Counted from the first letter of the stretch, positions 35,053 to 47,648 are shown. The stretch is DNA of 64,000 nt from Anaspis maculata (GCA_949128115.1 OX421968.1:2108001-2172000); one strand, 5' to 3'. A program made the numbers and translations. Notes: generated by a model not told the origin, from the letters alone.

Positions 35053-36220
35053 CAACCTATATCTATTTATATCACTGAATAATTTGAAAAAAATATAAAT
35101 ACCAAATCACCTGCTCATAAGGCAAAGATTTTTTCATTTAAGAAAAATCAAATCAATCATTTTCAAGATTAATGTTCCAACATTCTTTACAAGGATCCCA
35201 CCCCCATACTAAATCATATCAAAATCGGTCAAATATTTCCAATTTCCAAAGATTTTATAATAAAATGAAAATTTACCAAGGAATCTACTTCTGCAAAATT
35301 TGCCCTTTATTTTCAAAAAATCCTATCTGAAGACCGTCATTTTTGGCTGATTCTTGTTTAAACACTTTTTCAGAGTCTTTTCCAGTTTTTTCTACAAGTT
35401 GCATATCCCAGATTTTTATCAGAGCTGCCCATGTTCCATCAAGTCTCTGGTGGGTACTCTTACTGGAAACTAAATTTGGTGGAGATCCGTTCAGTACTTC
35501 TCGAGCTATTGAATGTCAAAGTTTTGGCTTTTTCAGCTTGTAACTTTTGACAAATGACAGATACTGCATAACTTTTACATGTTCTGAATAGTTTTTCAAG
35601 GCTTGAAAATGAGCTGTCTCAAGTCAAAATCGTTGAATATTATCTTGTTTTTTGGCAGTGACATTTCCGTTCGATAGTTAACGGTAAAAAACTCATTTTC
35701 ACCTTTCTACCATAAACTCTACGTGCATCTTAGACCATGCAAGCTCAGCGCTGCTCGCGCTAATGGCAAAGTAATACCAGGCCGAAAAACGCACGGGAAC
35801 CTAAAGGAGAAAACATCGCCCTCTTCGCAATAGGAAGAAGTTGAAATTGGTTGATCGTGCTAGACCCGGCTTTCCACATAGGCACACCGGCCAATTTTTT
35901 CCGGGTATTGTATCTATAATTCAAGATTTAAAAGAATTATACAATTTTCAATAATCGAGTCTCTCCGATTATGCCGAAAGCCGATTATGCGGTACCTACC
36001 TACCTACCTACCTACCTACCTACCTACCTACCTATTGACTAGGCGTTCGTTAAAGCTATCTGTGCCGCGAAATATGGAGTAACAAGCAACCCTAAGTTTA
36101 ATACCTAATTAAACAATCATATGTATAATTATTCGAGAAGATAGGTAGGTATAATGGCTCTTCAGTTTTGACTGTCGTCGTTTTTGAAATCTTATGTACC
36201 ATTTAGTTTGTTTTTCATCA
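35053..36220. other. Unassigned stretch with a (TACC)n microsatellite
   Basis: A clean TACC/CCTA microsatellite lies at about 35990-36033. No gene is visible. Confidence 0.5.
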
Positions 36221-36229
36221 AATATTTAT

Positions 36230-36592
36230 TGTGTTAGGCAGGCAGGCACTCCGGCAGGTAGGTGAGTTGGTGTGTTTTATGATAGTAAGTATGGATACCA
36301 GATGTGAATTCTTTGTCGCGGGCGAGAAGAAAGGCGCAGGGGGCGCGTTTTGTGTGATGTTTTTAGAAAGTTTATTAGGGTAGTTTGATACGTTTTGTGT
36401 GAAAATAGAAGAAGGCCACCGGCCACCAGCCACTGACTCGATGGGTTGCTGAGTGGTATTTGTGTACATTGAGAGTCGAATAGTAATACGCGTAGTAAAA
36501 TAAGCGTAGCTAAGAGCAATAATTGCAACCCTTAGTTTAGTCCAGGGGGGGGGGGGGGCGCCCCCTGCGCCCCCCCTCTGGATCCGCCACTG
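36230..36592 (-). mobile_element. Transposon end of the CAGTGGCGGATCCA type
   Basis: Read on the minus strand from 36592, the sequence begins CAGTGGCGGATCCAGAGGGG followed by C- and G-runs. This terminus is widespread in animal repeats and usually belongs to hAT-type or related non-autonomous elements. It produces the familiar spurious peptide WRIQRGGAGGAPPPP inside a 205-codon minus-strand frame (36218-36835), which I do not regard as a gene. The other end was not located. Confidence 0.5.
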
Positions 36593-36906
36593 CTTTATAG
36601 CCAAGTTGTATTTTAAACTACTGTTATAATGCAAATTGTGATCAGTTCTCTTTTTGCTAAGACCATACTTTCCCTCTTCTTTACCGTCGACTCTCTGCCT
36701 ATTACGAAAATAACTTAATTTCAACTGAAAATCAAAAATGTCACTTCGACATCTAACGTAACCATGGTCGATGGATACACGAAGATGGTTCAGGCATTCG
36801 TTCAATTTGATTTTTGTTCCCAAAGCCAACCGCAACGGGATTTTTTGTTAATCGCGCGGTAGTAAAACTATGTGATTTTTTTCACTGAAGTACACAATGA
36901 CCTTTG

Positions 36907-37030
36907 TACCATGCGATCAACAAAATTCGGAATTGGGGTAGGCTGTGACCTGGTCAAATTTCAGGATGTCAAGCTGTTTTCGGCTAGGGCGCAGCCTACC
37001 CCAATTCCGAATTTTGTTGATCGCATGGTA
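36907..37030. mobile_element. 124-bp palindrome with ~39-base perfect arms
   Basis: TACCATGCGATCAACAAAAT, continuing through TCGGAATTGGGGTAGGCTG, is mirrored exactly at the right arm. Confidence 0.8.
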
Positions 37031-37257
37031 TAATAGTGTAACAACCATCAAGAAACAATTATTCATTATTTTATTTATGGACCAGAAAACATCTTGACCA
37101 GCTATGAATGCATCATCCTTTACAGCTAGCGGAAGACTTTTTTGCTAATGCAAACTAGGTAAAGCCAGCGAAACAAATAAAGCCAAAGCATTGAAGAATT
37201 TTTTGAAAAAAAAAAATAGGACTCGAAAGTTTCTTAGATTTGAATTTTGTCTTTGTT

Positions 37258-37430
37258 AAACCTTTGTCAGCTCCACACAATTTTGTTGGTACACCTATAG
37301 GTGTTATCTACCTATAGGTGTACACACATACGCGCGCTTGTAAATATTTATCAATCTTTTTCATTCTGATGATGCCCTAATGAGACATACTTTAATTTTC
37401 AACAAAATTGTGTGGAGTTGACAAAGGTTT
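37258..37430. mobile_element. 173-bp palindrome with an inner hairpin
   Basis: AAACCTTTGTCAGCTCCACA is mirrored by TGTGGAGTTGACAAAGGTTT. GTACACCTATAGGTG is itself repeated inverted inside the left half (37291-37323). Confidence 0.7.
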
Positions 37431-38625
37431 AATGCAACAAAATTTGAGTCAAGTATCAATACTATCAATCAAACTTATTTCTCAGATTTCATTTTTTTGC
37501 CGCATCAACTTTGAAGAGCGCACGCAGCAGGGTAATGTAAATGATAAAGGCACTAGTATGCAACTTATGTCCAAAACCCATTAGAACGAGGTGGACATTT
37601 TTCATACAGAGCTGAGCTTCCACAGAAATAAGCAAACATTTGTTCTCTTTATAACAAAAAAAAAATCGCCGTCATGTCTGCCGCGAGACTTCTCATCGTA
37701 GCATCCTACCTGCGACGTCTTTGAAGACTAGTATCCAGAAACCTATGGAAAATTTTCTTCGAAGTTGGAATTAGAGTCGGTATTTTCGTATCAAATAACT
37801 GCCGGGTATCCCTAAACTGGAAAGTAAATTCTGTGGAAACAATTATTTCAACCATTGTATCTATGGTATTTTCCAGATAAAGTTATCTAGAGATGGGAAT
37901 ACCGGCCCTTAGAGAGAAAGTTTGAAAATAATTTGGAGAAAATTGAAAATTGTGTTTTGGAAAATTTGAATTTTCCGGGAAAAAACATCACATCTTTTTC
38001 CAAACTATCTCATTGTAAAAATCGTCAATTACGGCTTCACTTGAAGCTCCATCATTCAAGTCCGGTCTCAAAAACCCAGGCCGGTTTCACATTTTCAACC
38101 GGGAAATTCCCGAGAAATTGAAATATTGTTGGAAAATGTTCAAGAACCAGTTACCTCTTGTTTGAAACAAAATTGATGAGAGATGAGAGAGGTACAGATA
38201 AGTAGACTGGTTCACTGTTACCTGTAAACAGATTTTCCCAAAAGTACCACAAGAAATCATCAATTCTTTATGAAAACACGAGTAGTCAATAATAAATGAA
38301 AACAACAGAATGACATCAACCAAAACTAGAAAATATCCTATAAGTATAAGTAAATCGGGCAAGAGCCCGATTTTCAAAATCTGCAATATGTACAATGTCT
38401 GTTGTATCGACTGTGATATGTTTTATGATTGTATTAATGTTTTGCAGACTGGCATTCTACATTTTTATGGTTTCGATTCTTGACCGCCTGTACCTACTTG
38501 CTTATTGGTACTTAGTGTGTCTGTGTTTAAACCTTGTTTTTGCGTCTTTTTTTTTCCTGTATTTGGGTGTACAGCCTGTTGGAAGATAGACTTATTTATT
38601 TATTTATTTAAGTTAGAAGTATGCC
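37431..38625. other. Unassigned stretch ending in (TTTA)n
   Basis: A TTTA microsatellite at about 38592-38612 follows TGTACAGCCTGTTGGAAGAT, possibly a LINE 3' end on the plus strand. I see no gene. Confidence 0.35.
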
Positions 38626-39555
38626 TATACCGTCCGTTTTTTTTTCTAGGCCCCAGCTTATAGCGCTCTCATCATCGGTTTTACACCCTACATATTATAT
38701 ATTTTTGAATTCAGAAGAACAAAATCTTTCGATTGATGGTATGTCAAATTATTTTTGACAGATGTCATTTTTTGACAATTGACGGAATAGTACTTGTGTG
38801 ACATCATTTTAAAGCCCGTAAAATTCTAAGGAGAACTCTGTTTTCATTTATAGAATAGGATGCCTTTTACAGCTTCTGGAGGTCTTTGAACAGAAAAAAT
38901 TGTTAAAATTCAGAAATACCTACTCAATAAATAATAAGTATTTTTAAAATCAACTGATGATAATATTCTGATTTCAAATCGTTTAAATTAGCGGGAGATT
39001 CTATAAACACCTTATCTTTCAGATAGGCTCATGAAAAAAATCGAGGGGGTCATACCTGGCCACCTCGGATACTATCGCGTTGGGCTGGCAGTTCCAATTC
39101 ACCGGTCGTTGAATCTCTCATTCAAGGAACAAGGAGACGGTCATTTCGAGTGACTTCTTCAGGACATTTTTTGTTTCATTGTGATTATTTATTGATTATT
39201 ATCATTAGTTATTATTAAAAAAACGTGTTTGGCGGGTTTTGCCTACTTACGTATTTATTGAGTATTTCTGAATTTCAATAATTTTTCCTATTTGAAGACC
39301 TCTAGAAGCTGTGAAAGACAACCTATTCCAAAAATGAAGACACAGTTTTTCTGAGAATTTAATGGGCTTTAAAATGAAGTATCAGAAGTACTCTTCTGTC
39401 AAATGTCAAAAAATGACATCTGTCAAAAATAGTTTGACATACCATCAATCGGAAGATTTTGTTCTTCTGATTTCAAAAATATATAATATGTTGGGTGTGG
39501 AACACATAATGAAGACGCTACGCGCTGGGGCCTAGAAAAAAAAACGGACGGTATA
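38626..39555. mobile_element. 930-bp palindromic element (TATACCGTCCG ends)
   Basis: TATACCGTCCGTTTTTTTTT is mirrored by AAAAAACGGACGGTATA with TA edges. The arms of about 330 bases include GACAGATGTCATTTTTTGAC. A unique centre of about 270 bases (38960-39240) has a GC-richer core without a recognised frame. Confidence 0.8.
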
Positions 39556-39699
39556 TCGGTCTCAAGCACGTAGCCAGGGCCAGCTTGCTGAACCGCAGCG
39601 TCGCGGCTTGAAAATCGCATCAGCATTCAAGTGCATAAGTATAGATTTCTTATAAAAATAGAGGTATCTACCTTGAGAATGGATCAGTCAAATCATTCT

Positions 39700-40369
39700 T
39701 TCGGTGAAAATTTCTTCATTTCTTGCTGCACATTTCATTCACTGAATGTATGCATCTATCTATGAGGGGACGCAAATTGTCTCGATGTTGAAATTCACAC
39801 TGCAGTCAATGGGTAGTATTAATAGAAAATAAGCATAAGCATTTGCTTGGTTTTTGAGGAGTTGCTAAGCAGACTTTTCCTAGCAACGCCTATGAAATCC
39901 AAGCAAATGCTCATGCTTATTTCTTATTAATACTACCCATTACACATAATTTTCACTTCGTGTGGAATCGCGGGGCGGAACCCGCTTTTTAAAGAATTGT
40001 ATTTTCTATAGCAATAAAGGAATCAAAATGATTTCTTCACTAAGAATTTCTCCATTACTCTCTGCGTATTTCGTTCGCTGCATGTATGCATGTACCTAGA
40101 ACGATTCGCAAGATTCCTCGATGTACAAGTTCACACGGTAGGGTAGCATTGAATACCGATTTTCAAAACATTTAAATTTTTTTCTTGCAATCGCGCGGCC
40201 GAACCAAACTTTTTTTTTCTATTCTCATCCGCAGACAATTAGCAATAATTTCCAAGAAACCCGATATCGCTACGACTTTTCGTTAAGAAGGAGTTCAACT
40301 ACAAGACGGACAGACGGACGGACTTCAAAGCGCGGCTAATAGCGTACTTCCTACGAAAATGCGCTAAAA
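39700..40369. mobile_element. GTCY element, third subfamily copy, with two diverged monomers
   Basis: Two direct repeats (about 39703-39825 and 40038-40155, sharing TGTATGCAT and CTCGATGT words) precede a GACGGACAGACGGACGGAC block and the GAAAATGCGCTAAAAA end at 40355-40370. The order ACGACTTTTCGTTAAGAAGG, GTTCAACTACAAGACGGAC, GAAAATGCGCT is the reverse complement of that at 23.1 and 22.56 kb. A small palindrome lies inside the first monomer. The left boundary is uncertain. Confidence 0.45.
39807..39942. mobile_element. 136-bp palindromic MITE
   Basis: AATGGGTAGTATTAATAGAA is mirrored by TTCTTATTAATACTACCCAT, with AAGCATTTGCTTGG arms. Confidence 0.75.
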
Positions 40370-42728
40370 ACTGGAGCGATGGATGGCCTATACCTGCTCG
40401 GGGACCTTTCGGGATATTATATGCAGATTAATTCACGTATGCAGCGATCGAAACTACCCGAACCGACTTTTCAAACGTTTTAATTTGATTAGCTGGACTG
40501 AAAAGTCAATTAGAGGTATTTTGCAGCTCGCTCAATGACATGCATTGCCGCTTTTGTTTAATGGAAAACGTGAACAGTGACAACTTTAATCACTCATTCA
40601 TGAATATTAAACGCATTGACTTGACATTATAGTATAAGTGATACGTATATCTAGGTTTATTTAAGGTAGGTATACACTTGAAACTTGCGCGAGATAAAGA
40701 TTTTCGAAAATTCCCCAGTTCTGAGTCCATCAGATTCAGAATGTTAGGTAGGTACCTACGTATATGTCTTTGATGGAGTGTTTTATTTACTTCATTACAA
40801 AAAATAAAAAATGATTGCTAAGAGCTTAATTGGGCAACTGTGCGCTTCTGTGTTGTCTGAGGGAACGAATAAAAAATTCAATGAAATCGATCAGCTTTCA
40901 ACTGCTGCCGGGAAAAGCCGCGAGTTTTTCCATTCCATTTTCTAATTATGCAACCCAAAAATCAACCAAACTGGATTTTTTTTTGTTATTGAGCAGCCGA
41001 AAAAACTATCAATCGCTATCTGAACAGAGAACCGTGCGTATATTGTATTGTTATGTATTTAAATTTTGCCACTTAATAGGACAATAAAAAAAATCAAACG
41101 CAATCTTTGATAGTGATTGAGGGATTAACAAATAAAAATGTATCATTGTCATTTCTAACCAACTATGCTCTTATAGTTTTCCATTCAGTTGTAAATGATG
41201 CAGATTTGAACATCGTCGCGTGTGCGAAGGTAATTTTATCTGTATCGATATTATTTGTCTAAAGTTGCGTAAATCGGGGTCAATTTAAATTTAGCATCCT
41301 CTATTGCAATTATTGTGTTATACAATTTCCACCAAAAGTTTTTTCCTCTATTCCACGGATTTATCTTGACGTCGCACTCTGTGTGATGAATATTAATTGT
41401 TTTTGTTTTATCACAGCGAATATTATTATTACGAATATGCAGTGTTTAATGAATCATGCAAGACTCGCACTTCTTCAAAGACTTTTGCACGTAATGGTTA
41501 TGTGTTAAGTAATCTGCAACGCTTGTCATCTTTTTCGAAAAGCAGGTATGTAAGTCTTTTTTATTGAGCAAACGGTTGCTCAACTGAACAATAACCGACG
41601 CGTTAAATGGATTATTTCCACTCATTAATTTATCAAAAAAAAAAAAACCTGGAGATCCAGGTCAATATCAGGCCGATACGGTTTGAAAAGTGAGTACAAG
41701 TAGTATCATTGAAGGTATCAAAACAGTAGCTATATACTGATACGTCAGTTTTGTCATGCCCACGTGCCTGTTAATAATCATAAAAATGTGTTGACCATAA
41801 ACATCTGTACCGATAGGTTAAATTTTTTTTCAAGTGTCCAAAATTTGTACAAAAGTTGGTATGTGCTGTTGAAGTGCAAGAAATTGGTGGTGATTCAGAC
41901 TGAAACGATGGGGATGTAATTCTTCAAGGTATTACATTCGTAATGGAAAGTACCAATACTCACAACTGAACTAGCTTCAAAGTTGAAAATTGGTTTTTAA
42001 GATAAAAAGAAAAAGAAACAAACCAATTAGAATTATCATTTAGTCAAAAAATATTTTACGTAAGTACTACCCGTATTATTTAGCCAACAATTTTTTCAAG
42101 TACTACCCGTATATTTTTTCCATACTAAAACTGATTTTAGTTTCATCCGAATGAGTTGTTGATTCTTTATATAAATATACACACAACTAATGCCGATGCT
42201 GGTTTTTAGATTTTTTACTCGAACCAAATGATCTTTCATTGAAGTTGGATGTAAAATAATCCAAAATTGAATGAAAGCACGTTTATTTGGATTAGAATAA
42301 TCGCCTTATCCTCATTATTGTCCAGATTTTAAGTCCATTAGTATTATTTTCAGAGTGTCTAAATACAGTGTTTTTATTTACAAACAATTGACAAGAAAAC
42401 CTTAATATTAATACGAAATTGTAAGAACAGATAACCAAAACCAGTTCAAGACCATGCGCGGCTGCATTTTTATATGTTGGTGATACGAGATATTTACTAC
42501 CACAGTACCAGTAAGTTTCTCAATACATAATAACTTTTTAGGCTGTGGACAGAGTGGGATTCAAAACATTGCGGGCTGCGCTCTTACCAAGCATTTTGTC
42601 GCAGCCAACCGGCTTCAAGTGATCGTTCGCTGCGTTTAGGTCGCATCGTCCTAAACGTCTGCCCTTGGCCGGTTTTAATTTAACTCAGTTAATTTTACTA
42701 TTTAAATTCCAACAACTAAATCACAGAT
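40370..42728. other. 2.36 kb without a recognisable gene
   Basis: The region is AT-rich. An 85-codon frame at 40830-41087 and other short frames match nothing I know. A GC-richer patch at 42560-42680 precedes the SINE. Confidence 0.45.
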
Positions 42729-43138
42729 AACCCGGCCGGTAGCGCGGCGGACTCCGTCTTTGGAAGCAATTCCAGGGATCGTGGGTTCGAATCCGGCCTG
42801 GGCCAGGTGAAAATTTTCATGCGCTCTTTAGTACCTTGGCGTGTACCACCGTGCAGTCACGTCAAGGGAAAAATTGTGAAACGAGAAGGACACCGAAAAA
42901 AGGGTGCTAATAACCTCGCTGTTGATGCGTCCATAAAATGGTGGGTGGTGTGGGAATCACCCGGCGTCGCGTCAAGAAAAAATCATGGGTAGATTTTTTT
43001 CACAGTTAGAAGTGTTATCAAATAGTTCTCCCGTGAAAATTACAAACAAGTATATTAAAAATAAAATTGGCAGTGAACTTGTAAGTAGGTTTGTAATTGG
43101 CTGGCTTGCTTGATTGATCGATTGATTGATTGATTGAA
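42729..43138 (+). mobile_element. tRNA-derived SINE with possible (GATT)n tail
   Basis: GGCCGGTAGCGCGGCGGACT contains a pol III A-box-like TAGCGCGGCGGA, and GTGGGTTCGAATCCGGCCTG contains a perfect B box (GGTTCGAATCC) about 45 bases further on. The head is followed by about 250 bases of tRNA-unrelated body (TTTTCATGCGCTCTTTAGTA onward) and, near 43112-43136, a GATT tandem run. It is not a complete cloverleaf, so it is not scored as a tRNA gene. The 3' boundary is uncertain. Confidence 0.6.
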
Positions 43139-43499
43139 CTGCCAATGGCAATTGAGACGCTTTATATGAATCAAAAATCGTTGTCCACAAATCGGTGACG
43201 GCAATTCAAATTGTTATGTCTAATTTAAAATGAACTAAATTGATTGCGATTAAAGTATTTGAGTCCATAACAAATACAGGGCGTTTTCGAAGTTGGCACA
43301 TTTGCTTTCAACAGTAAGTAGCTGACGTTTACACAGGTGTCCCTAAATTAGCCCGCAAAACTTCAGCGGCGAATTGTAGGAGGCTTCATATGCAGTATTC
43401 ACATGGTGACATGTTGAACAGTGCAAAACTGTAGCTCAATCACCTGACCTCCCCATTTGAAAAAACTGAATAAAATCCCAATGGAAGGATCATTATGCC

Positions 43500-43669
43500 T
43501 GCTCTATGAAAATTCGCAACAATCGCAACGCAGCCGCAGCGTAGAGTTCAAACGTTTCCGATGGCTTTGCGATTCGCAAAGCCATCGCAACGACGCGAAA
43601 GACTTGCGAGCCAATCAGAAACCTTGCGCCTTATTGCGTTGCGGCTGCGTTGTGTAATTTCATAGAGCG
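43500..43669. mobile_element. 170-bp GC-rich palindrome (GCTCTATGAAAATT ends)
   Basis: GCTCTATGAAAATTCGCAAC and CGCAACGCAGCCGCAGCG are mirrored by CGTTGCGGCTGCGTTGTGTA and ATTTCATAGAGCGC. The centre has GGCTTTGCGATTCGCAAAGCC, a second perfect hairpin. Confidence 0.75.
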
Positions 43670-46144
43670 CCCTTTAAGGCCGTATTCCCAGCAGGGTAAA
43701 AGTATCTTGAATTTTCTCCCTCAAAAATGAAGATAAAAACTCAATTTTTTATACGGTGTACTGAGTGTGTTAAAAAACTCAATACATAGCGTTTTTTCAA
43801 TGATGTGAAAAAAATGTGACAACTTTGTTCCAAAAAACGGCCATATATTCAATTTTTTACGTTCTCAAAATTGTAAAACATTTGATAATTTTTTCGTTTG
43901 TCAAAAAATGTCCCAGCAATCTTTTAGAAACTTTTTGAGTGATTTAAGGCTATTCGGCTTCTAAAAAAATATGAAGTAATCCAAACGGAAACAAGGTGAA
44001 CAAACATTTAGGTAATGGAATCTCATCAAATTCTCTATATCTCTTTATCTCAATTTTTGAGCAAGAAATATCAGTATATCCTGCGACATTACAGCCTTAA
44101 GCAAAACGTGATGTTTTAGCTTTTTTCTTGAACGATGCAGGTTTATCCTATTGCTACACGCAAGATCCTTACTTCTGATGATGGGAAGTTGCAATTTAAG
44201 GAGATTGTTCCTTAAACGGTTCTCAGCAACTTGACTTTCAGACCACTTCGGATACCACCACCACTCGACCACTTACTTGATGAAGGCCCCCAAAGATGAA
44301 TCCCATTTAAAATGGTCGATACCAGGTGAGAAGTAGAGGTCATCTTGAGGAAAAATCCAAGTGTTTTCCGTCAGTTAACCCGTATCGTTCAAGAGAAAAA
44401 TTCATAGGGTCAGAACCTAACATCTCATTCCAAAAACTCTAAAACGGCACAAGCTATAACATCCATGCCCCACGATCCTTCATTGAGATTTGTAAAAAAT
44501 ATTTTTTCCATCCGTTGAATATGTTTTGCACTGTTTTATGCCTGAAGATGGATAACGGTAAATTTGAGCCAGCCAACATTCAAAACAGAATTGGAATGGT
44601 TTGTGTCATTCAAAAGTTGTTGCGGTCCAATGTCAAATTTTTCTCTCGAAACAACATATTTGTTGAGCACTATAGTTTCATAGAATATTGAATAATAACC
44701 ATCTTCAGGGGTTCACCTTCAGGGGACTGCAGCTCCCTTATGAAGCATTTTTAGACCCATGTTTATAGGATTTTTAAATTATTTTTGGTCGTAGAATCTG
44801 CAGCAGATTGGCTGGTTCATAATAAGACCAGAAAAGTTTTATCAAGTATGTATAAAAAAAAATTGTGGAATTCTTTTTTTTTTACTTTTCCAATCCCCAC
44901 CAACATGGAAGGGAAAGTAATGTGATCGTGCAGAAGAAAAATTGAAATTTCGACGAATAAAGTACTGAACGATTGAAGTGACCCATGCTAATCAATATGA
45001 TATGAAAATACATTATTCGTAATCTTTTTAACAACGAAACCTATAATACAGTTGTATTCGAGTGGTGCAATAAATACATTTTATTTATTTGTTTTATCCA
45101 TAATTTTGCATCAAATTCAATGTGCCCTATCTCCCAAAGGAATCTTTTAGGCTAGATACAGAATTTCGTTCAGATACTCCGTATTGTTATGCAGTTTAGA
45201 CGAGTCCCAATTCCAAAAAATATGTTTGTGAATTATTTCAACTGGTCCAGGGAGGTTGATGCACCCATATCTCGAGACGGGTTTTGAATTTTCTGATTTG
45301 CTCTTTCGAAAGGTGATTCGCAAGAACAACTTTTTGGAATTTTGGGCATAAGTTTTTCCTTGTTGACCGATTTTGGAAATCCGAGACTCATGTTGAAGCT
45401 AAAGCTTTAAGGAAAAAGAATAGGGCTTCGAAATTAATATACGAGAAATATTGTAGATATGGGGCTGCAACGGGATAAGCAACGTAGAGCATCAAACTAA
45501 GAAAATAGTTCCTCACACTATTGACTACCCTATACAGCAAAATTCAAAATTATGGGGTGGACTCAAAAGTTCCTGCACCTTTTCAAGAAAGTACAAAATT
45601 ACAAGGTACCCTTCACCACCTTGTAGTAAGCATATCGCTGTCACAAGCACTTGCAAATGGTGAAAGTAGAAAGCTTTATCTTGAAGTTGGTATAAATTTA
45701 TTTCAAAATCCGATCATTTTCAAGAGATTGACAGGATATTAAAGACCGAACCATTTTTTGGGTGTCTCACTTCAAATTGTGACCAGTACGTACTTAAACC
45801 TACCTCGTTTGCATCAGACAAGATTTCTTGGCAAGAGAATTAAATTTACGGCTGCATGTTTTCAGCTGACCGGTCTGCAGTAGCTGTTTGTATTAGCTAG
45901 CGAGAGTATACGCTGACGGGTATGCTCGCAAGTGATTTCTGTCATGGGAAAGGTGGATTCTCTGTAGAACAAATTTGGAGGACTTGAACAAAATTCGGTA
46001 TCTAGCCTATGATGGACAAAGAGCGCAGGTAATAAGGTTGAAAAAACTTTAGAATTAGTTGCATTCCTTCGACTTTGAAAGCTAGAGCACTTTGAACTTG
46101 ATTCAAAATTTTGAGCGGGCCACTTCAATCAATCGTTGGGTATT
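43670..46144. other. 2.5 kb without a recognisable gene
   Basis: There are short frames only (44045-44272 minus, 45521-45742 plus, 45862-46128 minus), none recognised. An AATAAA near 45070 follows a TTATTTATTTG-rich stretch. No inverted repeat was found. Confidence 0.4.
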
Positions 46145-47298
46145 TATACAGGGTGATTCATAAGTGACCTTACATAGGCTAATGGGAGATAGAGGACTTT
46201 GAGGCGAGTCAGGATCCGCAGAAGAAATTTTGTTTTCTCCATTGGTTACGAAGATACAGGGTGTTTTGTGTTTCGTATGAAACTTTGATAAGCGATATTT
46301 CTGAAACGGCTGGAGATATTTTGTTGAAGTTTACCAGTAATATTTCTCTATTGAAATTTATCCAGAAGTCATACCGGGTAAGTCAAAATTCAGGGCCGGG
46401 CTAAAAAAATGTGCCCTTTCGCTATTTGTTCAAAAAGTACATTTTCTGAAAAACTGCTATCGGATTCGAAAAGCTAAGAGAAATGCTTCAAGAATCACTC
46501 TTCAATTTAGATGGCACACCTAAACCGTTTCGACAATAAAATTGAAAGTAAAATTTGTGGGTAAGTGTCCATTTTCGACCGGACATAATCGACTTATTAT
46601 CTGACTGAATTCATTCAAATTCATTTTTTGACTCTGTTGAAGAGAAGGGCTTGGTTGAAAAAAAAGTTCCAGAGCTGATCTTTTTTTTTAATGACAAATT
46701 CGAGATGTAACACAAAATTAGACTCGATTTGGTCGTAAAAAAATCTTCGGCTATGGAATCTTTCTTTCCACCAAGCCCTTCTATTCCACAGTGACAAGCT
46801 AGAAAATGAATTTGAATGAATTCAATCAGACAATGAGTCGATTATGTCCGGTCAAAAATGGAAACTTACCCACACATTTTACTTTAAATTTTTTTGTCAA
46901 AACGGTTTAGGTGTGCCATCTAAATTAAAGAATGATTCTTGAAGCATTTTTCCTTAGCTTTTCGAATCCGGTAGCAGCTTTTTAGAAAAGCGGCCAGAAA
47001 ATGTACTTTTTGATCAAATAACAACGGAGCACATTTTTTCTAGCCCGGTCCTGGATTTTGACTTACCCGGTGTGGCTTCTGGATAAGTTTCAACAGAGAA
47101 ATATTACTAGTAAATTTTATCGAAATATCTCTAGCCGTTTCAGAAATATCGATCATCAAAGTTTCATACGAAACACACAAAACACCCTGTATCTCGTAAC
47201 CAATGAAGAAAACAAAATTTCTTCTGTGGATCGAGACTCGCCTCGAAGTCCTATGTCCCATCAGCCTATGTAAGGTCACTCATGAATCAGCCTGTATC
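46145..47298. mobile_element. 1.15-kb palindromic mariner-type element
   Basis: TATACAGGGTGATTCATAAG is mirrored near 47298 (CTCATGAATCAGCCTGTATC). A second ATACAGGGTGTTTTGTGTTT lies inside the arm (46254), and CAGGGCCGGGCTAAAAAAAT follows. The same order of words occurs in the arms of the 8642-13804 transposon, so this appears to be a non-autonomous relative of that element. Confidence 0.75.
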
Positions 47299-47345
47299 TA
47301 CTTTGAAGTCATCCAAGACAATTATGATAATTTCCAGAATAATGT

Positions 47346-47648
47346 CTGAATGTATATTTGTTGAATCTTAAAACTACACCACAATTTTTGTATTTTTTCT
47401 TTTACCAACCGGTTTCGCCTTTCGGCATCGTCAAGGCTTGTATAATATTTAAAATATATTCTTTTTTTGAGAAATTTGTAAAAGTTTTGACATTCGTCAA
47501 AAGATAATTCAATTACAAATTTCTCCAAAAAATAATATATTTTGAATATTATACAAGCCCTGACGATGCCGAAAGGCGAAACCGGTTGGTAAAAGAAAAA
47601 ATACAAAAATTGTGGCGTAGTTCCAAGATTCAACAAATATACATTCAA
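47346..47648. mobile_element. 303-bp near-perfect palindrome (GCCGAAAGGCGAAACCGG arms)
   Basis: TGAATGTATATTTGTTGAAT is mirrored at 47648. The arms carry GACGATGCCGAAAGGCGAAA and CCGGTTGGTAAAAGAAAAAA, a word combination seen in dispersed animal retroelements. The centre is an AT-rich spacer near 47497. Confidence 0.75.

Noticed and set aside
36218..36835. 205-codon minus-strand open frame
   Set aside because: It contains WRIQRGGAGGAPPPP, a known translation artefact of a CAGTGGCGGATCC-type transposon end, and spans a G/C homopolymer; no protein domain is visible.
42729..42805. Functional tRNA gene
   Set aside because: A and B boxes are present but acceptor and anticodon stems do not pair properly, and a SINE-like body follows.
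45521..45742. 73-codon plus-strand frame and neighbours at 44-46 kb
   Set aside because: There are no splice context, domain or repeat features; the length is expected by chance.
47346..47648. Active hammerhead ribozyme
   Set aside because: The sequences that should form helix I do not pair and stem II closes imperfectly; kept only as a core-like resemblance.
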